From contig OZ024787.1 of assembly GCA_964017065.1 (NCBI GenBank), forward strand, positions 7,983,899 through 8,047,898: a stretch of DNA of 64,000 bases. Reading direction: 5' to 3'. Origin of the DNA: Haliclona indistincta. Lineage: Eukaryota; Porifera; Demospongiae; Haplosclerida; Chalinidae. The notes beneath the pieces were generated by a model. The model did no database searches and was not told where the DNA came from. It was given only the letters and a program-made list of their open reading frames with translations. Shown here one piece after another: positions 59,812 to 64,000 of the stretch; position 1 is the stretch's first letter; every line of letters starts with the position of its first letter. Position numbers and translations under genes: made by a program.

Positions 59812-61392
59812 GGAGAGGGAGAGAGAGAAAAGATTGAGTGAGTGAGTCGGAGAGTCAATGAGTGAGTCGGCGGGTGAGTGAGTGGGTGGGTGAGTATGTG
59901 ACTGAGTGAGTGAATGAGTGTGTGTGAGTCAGAGAGTCAATGAGTGAGTGAGTGGGTGGGTGAGTATGTGTATGTGTGTGAGTTCCTCATACTCTGGTAG
60001 TCTCATGTCGATGAAGAGTATCTCTTGCTCGAGGAGCAGTATCAGAATCCTACGAGCTGTCATGACAAGGACAAAGCAGTAAACAACAAGACACAATTGG
60101 CAGACGACATGTGAAGTACAAGGACTACACACACATCAAACATAATGTCAAACACACACAAACATTAGTACAATGTACTGCACATAACACATGTTTAAAA
60201 TAATTATTATACCACGTGTGGAGCTGCGTACATATGTAACACATAAAAGAGCTAACTTGCGCTTGTGAGAAAGTCTAAGGCCGCTGCTTTTACTAGCAAA
60301 ACTGTACCACATTTCGCCTTTGCTATTACAGTACGTATTGATACGTACGTCGTGTGTTTCATAAGCATTTTTTGCAATGTAGTACGCAGTGCACAAGCAA
60401 ATCTTTCTATGAAAATCAAATGATAATTCATGAACAATGCCTCCCATGGGATGCATTTAATCTACATGTAGGGTCACACTCCATAAACATCCCACTTATA
60501 CACTAAACATCACTGTCATTGTCATTAGTGTACATGTATAATCACAGCAATGCTGGGACTAGTGGCAGGGGAACCTGGGAAGCCTGTCTATCAACATCAA
60601 AGAGAACAAATAGAATCACTCATTACAGATTAAGACATTATGAAGTTAGTCACTGAGACACACACAGTGACCACTGACAAAGGGACATTCAAATATATTC
60701 CTAGGTATTGAAAGATGGTCCCTGGTGCATTATGCACTGAGGAGAGAGTCTCTATTTGAAACTGTACACAGTCCCGTGCCCAACACGCACGGGAATGAGA
60801 CCCCAGACAGTTAGAAATAGTTTTTTACTCATTCAAAGATTACATGCACATATACACGATCCCCTAAAGATTTGACAGCAAGATGAAGGCTACAATATCC
60901 CATACAGTACTCAAACACAGTACTCAAAGGGTATCTTAAACCCCTACAACACCTATCAAGGCAATAATACGCTTCATTTTTCATTGAGCATAATACATTG
61001 TCCCATACAACATCAAAGGCAGTCGCAAACAGCTAGAGCACTTCAGGTAATACGATAGGCAGACATAGCAATCCATCCAGCCTGGTTTATTCAAAGACCA
61101 GTTAAAGCTTCCTGACAATCATTTACTAGTATATAAAGCTTAACACTAGCTTCATAAGAAGACAAATCTAGCTGTCCTTACCAGTGGTAACAATGTCTCC
61201 ATCGGTAGCGCCCACGATACCAGAGTCCATGTCTGACTGAGAGTCCTCGATGATATGCATTCCCTTGACAGGAGAGGTGAGCTGGAGTGCGGTCATCTCC
61301 TTGCCGTCCCATATAGTGACGCTGTCACCATCAACTAGATCATGAGGAGCTCCCCCACTGAACACCATGAACTCATCACTGAGAGAGGGAGG

Positions 61393-61431
<39 letters not shown>

Positions 61432-62051
61432 AGGGAGGGAGGGAGGGAGGGAGGGAGAGAGAGAGAGAGAGAGGGAGAGAGATAGAGGGAGAGATGGAAG
61501 GAGGAGAGGGAGGGAAGGAAGGAGGAGAAAGGAGAGAGAAGGAGGAGAAAGGGAGGAGAGGGAGGGAGGGGAGGAAGGGAAGGAAGGAGAAGGGAGAGAA
61601 GGAGAGACGGAGGGAGGAGAGAGTGACGTAAAGATATTATGATGCACACAGAGTGTTTGCAAGATCTATAAGCTTTACATGTTAGATCTTGTTACTTACT
61701 CGGGCCAGAGCATTCTGTTTATTTCTTGCAGTCTTCCTTGATTCTCTGTGGAATGAGAAAGACATATGAACCAGTGTTCTCTGTTGACAAATCCATCCTA
61801 TTTACACACAACTGCTAAACTCAATTTGATTTGAGTGTAAATGGAAAGTGAATCACAAAGCAGCTCAGCACAATAAACTTAGAGTTAGGTCTCTAAACAG
61901 GAACACTCTGACTGACCCTATGAAAACAGGTTTCCATTGGAAAAGAAGTAGTTTACTACTTGTATGCTGAAGTGAAGGTACTGAGCTGTGTGAGAGCGTG
62001 CATGTGAGTGTGTGTGTGTGTGTGAGTGTGCATGTGAGTGCATGTGAGTGC

Positions 62052-62110
<59 letters not shown>

Positions 62111-62677
62111 GTGTGTGTGTGTGTGAGAGTGAGTGAGTGTACGTGTGTGTGAGTGTGTGTGTGTGTGTGTGCGTGAATGTACCGTAGAATTTCCTAATGA
62201 CTGGTGGGTTCTGAGGCTCGTCTGCGGTCCAGATGCACACGAGACCATCTCTGTGTGTCGTAGCAAACTGCTTGCCGTCAAGATGCCAGCACATTGAACA
62301 CAGGTCACCACACTCCTACAATAGTATCCAAACATGAACAAGAGTATACAAAGAATTTACTACAATATCCGAATGTAAACAAAAATTCGCTACATATTCT
62401 GATTCTCAAAAAAGATTTTCACTACATGTATAAACAAAATTTTTAAGATCTACTTAATTTACTGAAGTATACTAGAATATCCAGAAACTTGCCTTGACTG
62501 GACCAAAGATGCAGTTGGGTTTCCAAGTCATAGAGTCCCATATCTCCAGATAGTTGTGTTCATAACCGATCAGCAACTGAGACAGACAAGACAATGAGTG
62601 GGTGAGTCAGTGATTCAACAAACTACATCTGTACTACTACTACTATGTATAACTAAAACGACAGCCACAACTGAGTC

Positions 62678-62712
<35 letters not shown>

Positions 62713-63393
62713 TGGTGGGTGCAGTGGGTGATCATGCACAACTACATGCACACTAAAGCAATAAAAAGCATATTCACGACAGCAATAATAATATTGATGC
62801 ACAGTTATTGAGGATTGACTAATCAGAGTGCATGCACAATAGTTGATGTTGTACCTGTTTGGGCATGGCGGGATTGATCTCTAGGCAGCGCACTTCACCT
62901 GGTACATCTTTACCCTTGTAGCCAAGACTGGGAAGAAAGGTGGAAAATGAGTAAGAGAGTGCATGAGTGATTGAGGAAGAGAGAGAGAGGGCAAGTGTGT
63001 GCGAGTGAACAAGAAAGTGAAGAGAGAATGAATGAGCGAGCAAGCGAGTGAGTTAGTGAGTGATTGAGACAGAGTTAGTGAGTGATAGAGTGAATGAGTG
63101 GGTGAGTGATAGAGTGCATGAGTGGGTGAGTGATTGAGTGAATGAGTGGGTGAGTGAGTGAATGTATGAGTGAGTGAGTGAGTGATACTTGTGAAGTGTC
63201 ATTATAGTCCATAGACACATTATCATGATGACAGTGTAAACAAACACCACAGTATCGTAAATTATCAATTCATTATCAATCGATTATAGTGCTATTAGCG
63301 CCACTGAGCCTTTGGAGATCAATAGCGAGAAACTAATGACCCTCACGACCACACACCACATAGTGAATACCAGGAGAGAGAGATTGAGGGAGG

Positions 63394-63455
<62 letters not shown>

Positions 63456-63889
63456 CAGAGAGAGAGAGAGAGGGAGAGAGGAGAGAGACAGGTAGAGCGA
63501 GTGAGTCAATGAGTGAGTCAGTAAGAGAATCAAGTGAGTTCGTGACCAATTTTGCAAGCTCATCAGTGAGTGAGTGTGTGCTGGTGAGTGTTTCAATCAT
63601 GTACATGTATCCCTGTGTTGCGTCAGGTACTCAGGTTATAGAATAAACAAATCGTAGACAAACAACATGTGGGAAATAAACAAAATATTGAGATTGTCAA
63701 AGAAAAACACAAGTGAGAAAAGGCACAGAGAGAGTATAGACTTACTAAGCTCTTGCTCTGGACCAGGAGAGCACCTCTGGGGACATCCCATCGAACTCGG
63801 TGTCTATAGGATAGGTTATTCCTCCCAGGGTGCCTACAAACAGGCAATCACAGTACGGAGGAAGACAGCACACTGTGATGGTCTTTGCT
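53516..63889 (-). CDS. LLGL: Lethal giant larvae (Lgl/LLGL) homologue, 21 exons, 5' end missing
   Basis: Exons, 5' to 3': 63889-63746, 62927-62855, 62576-62493, 62315-62183, 61745-61700, 61378-61182, 60056-59993, 59728-59575, 59431-59364, 59209-59169, 59111-58981, 58088-57942, 57679-57501, 57254-57169, 56999-56538, 56350-56202, 55903-55798, 54531-54423, 54368-54273, 54216-54105, 53899-53516. All join in phase to 987 codons. Lgl-family landmarks in order: LLIGYEHNYLEIWD, CWHLDGKQFATTHRDG, FMVFSGGAPHD, VWPIDGGYFE, RDLLISGHEDGTVKFWD, FWDPRSDD, the Ser/Arg hinge LSRTQSIRRSFRQSLRR (predicted aPKC target), GLLVGTNQGAV, and SPAEFTR near the C-terminus. WD40 beta-propeller scaffold acting in cortical polarity and exocytosis. 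No C-terminal R-SNARE, which argues against tomosyn. N-terminal exons lie beyond the gap. One intron is GC-AG. Confidence 0.9.
54588..55769 (+). mobile_element. Non-autonomous Helitron, copy 5 (intron of the Lgl gene)
   Basis: It ends with the GGGAGGCAC/GTGCCTCCC hairpin and CTAA before host T (tacagagg). It starts within the 5' hairpin sequence (tcgaaatcaaaagg...), about 20 bp short of the other copies. Inverted-repeat arms are about 54588-54716 and 54803-54945. It fills most of the intron between exons 55903-55798 and 54531-54423, with splice sites intact, so it should be spliced out. Confidence 0.8.
55906..56194. repeat. GA, TGAG and GT microsatellites in an Lgl intron
   Basis: (GA)n with GGGA runs at about 55906-55980, (GTGA)n at 55980-56041 and (GT)n at 56164-56194. 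The (GA)n block abuts the acceptor of exon 55903-55798 and reads as (CT)n on the coding strand. Confidence 0.9.
57257..57497. repeat. (TGAG)n microsatellite filling an Lgl intron
   Basis: About 240 bp of imperfect TGAG/GTGA units with TGGG and TAAG variants, spanning almost the whole intron between exons 57679-57501 and 57254-57169. Confidence 0.9.
57686..57935. repeat. (GGTGATAGTAGT)n minisatellite in an Lgl intron
   Basis: Irregular 12-18 bp units built from GGTGATA, TTAGTGA and GTAGTGA fill the intron between exons 58088-57942 and 57679-57501. Long ORFs here on both strands are repeat artefacts. Confidence 0.88.
58089..58980. other. Largest non-repetitive Lgl intron
   Basis: AT-rich, no gene. 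About 58640-58850 contains clustered 'tcgcgaa' and 'attcgcg' motifs in both orientations, a loose inverted arrangement that may be a small foldback element. Confidence 0.4.
59228..59343. repeat. (TGAG)n microsatellite in an Lgl intron
   Basis: About 29 near-perfect tetranucleotide units between exons 59431-59364 and 59209-59169. Confidence 0.9.
59731..59992. repeat. (GA)n and (TGAG)n tracts in an Lgl intron
   Basis: A long (GA)n run at 59731-59827 directly abuts the acceptor of exon 59728-59575, reading as (CT)nCCAG on the coding strand. TGAG/GTGG repeats follow to the donor of exon 60056-59993. Confidence 0.88.
60057..61181. other. Lgl intron of about 1.1 kb without recognisable content
   Basis: No gene or clear repeat seen. 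The donor (GTAAGG) and acceptor (GACAG) join exons 61378-61182 and 60056-59993 in phase. Confidence 0.5.
61381..61621. repeat. (GA)n/(GGGA)n tract in an Lgl intron
   Basis: About 240 bp of GA, GGGA and GGAA repeats touching the acceptor of exon 61378-61182 (a pure polypyrimidine tract on the coding strand). Confidence 0.9.
61995..62172. repeat. (GT)n microsatellite in an Lgl intron
   Basis: About 175 bp of GT with GTGA and GCATGTGAGT interruptions next to the donor of exon 62315-62183. Confidence 0.9.
62675..62712. repeat. (CAGA)n microsatellite
   Basis: About nine perfect CAGA/GACA units in the Lgl intron between exons 62927-62855 and 62576-62493. Confidence 0.9.
62960..63490. repeat. TGAG-type and (GA)n repeats in an Lgl intron
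   Basis: Imperfect TGAG/TGAT units at about 62960-63185 and (GA)n with GGGA interruptions at 63371-63490, inside the intron between exons 63889-63746 and 62927-62855. Confidence 0.88.
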
Positions 63890-63955
63890 CTGAGTAGAGG
63901 AAACAACTGTTATTACAGAACACATGTTGGTATACGAGATTATAACAAAAAATCC

Positions 63956-64000
63956 NNNNNNNNNNNNNNNNNNNNNNNNNNNNNNNNNNNNNNNNNNNNN
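63956..64000. other. Assembly gap (N)
   Basis: Forty-five unresolved bases end the window, just upstream of the first visible Lgl exon. The missing N-terminal Lgl exons must lie beyond. Confidence 1.

Noticed and set aside
55863..63606. ORFs rich in THSL, SLSL or HTHT repeats in the Lgl region
   Set aside because: They are translations of TGAG, GA and GT microsatellites in introns.
53516..63889. Tomosyn (STXBP5) instead of Lgl
   Set aside because: Some motifs (WPI.GG, HEDGTVKFWD) are shared, but the gene has the Ser/Arg aPKC hinge and its C-terminus lacks an R-SNARE coiled coil, so Lgl fits better.

Overview
The window looks like nuclear DNA of an early-branching animal, most likely a demosponge (Amphimedon-like). 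This is inferred from AT-rich sequence, compact genes with short spliceosomal introns, an animal-type Lgl polarity gene, and a long array of single-exon receptor genes. The organism cannot be proven from sequence alone. The last 45 bases are an assembly gap.

From 1 to 52.5 kb the window is a minus-strand array of near-identical intronless genes of about 3.7 kb. Each encodes a signal peptide, an N-glycosylated right-handed beta-helix-like ectodomain of about 780 residues, a Cys-rich juxtamembrane motif, about eight membrane helices and a conserved short tail. I label them A (1-870, cut by the window edge), B (2910-7954, broken), D (14222-17962, one in-frame stop), E (19132-22914, intact), F (24217-27933, intact), G (29724-35225, split by a transposon) and H (48761-52516, intact). 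A shredded fragment lies at 47404-47758. Intergenic DNA is duplicated with the genes, and the basic unit is about 5 kb. Patchy similarity between copies points to gene conversion or unequal exchange.

Two copies of an unrelated four-exon, mucin-like single-pass membrane protein gene (C at 9025-10866, C' at 38650-40414) sit inside the array. Each carries a different lesion in exon 2. The order B-C-D is mirrored by G-C'-H, so a larger block was duplicated as well.

Mobile DNA is prominent. Five copies of one non-autonomous Helitron family are present: two split receptor genes B and G, one lies just upstream of G, one in the C-D spacer and one in an Lgl intron. Three of the insertions have reconstructable empty sites and no target duplication. 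A 5.75-kb CACTA/EnSpm-like element (TIR CACTGTGAAAA, 3-bp duplication GGA) landed 13 bp upstream of the C' start codon and carries a 32-unit, 84/86-bp satellite. MITE-like foldback sequences are also present.

From 53.5 kb to the end is one minus-strand, many-exon gene. I assembled 21 exons (987 codons, 5' end missing) into a WD40 protein of the Lethal giant larvae family, including the Ser/Arg-rich aPKC phosphorylation hinge. Its introns are full of CT/CTCA microsatellites, several directly next to 3' splice sites.
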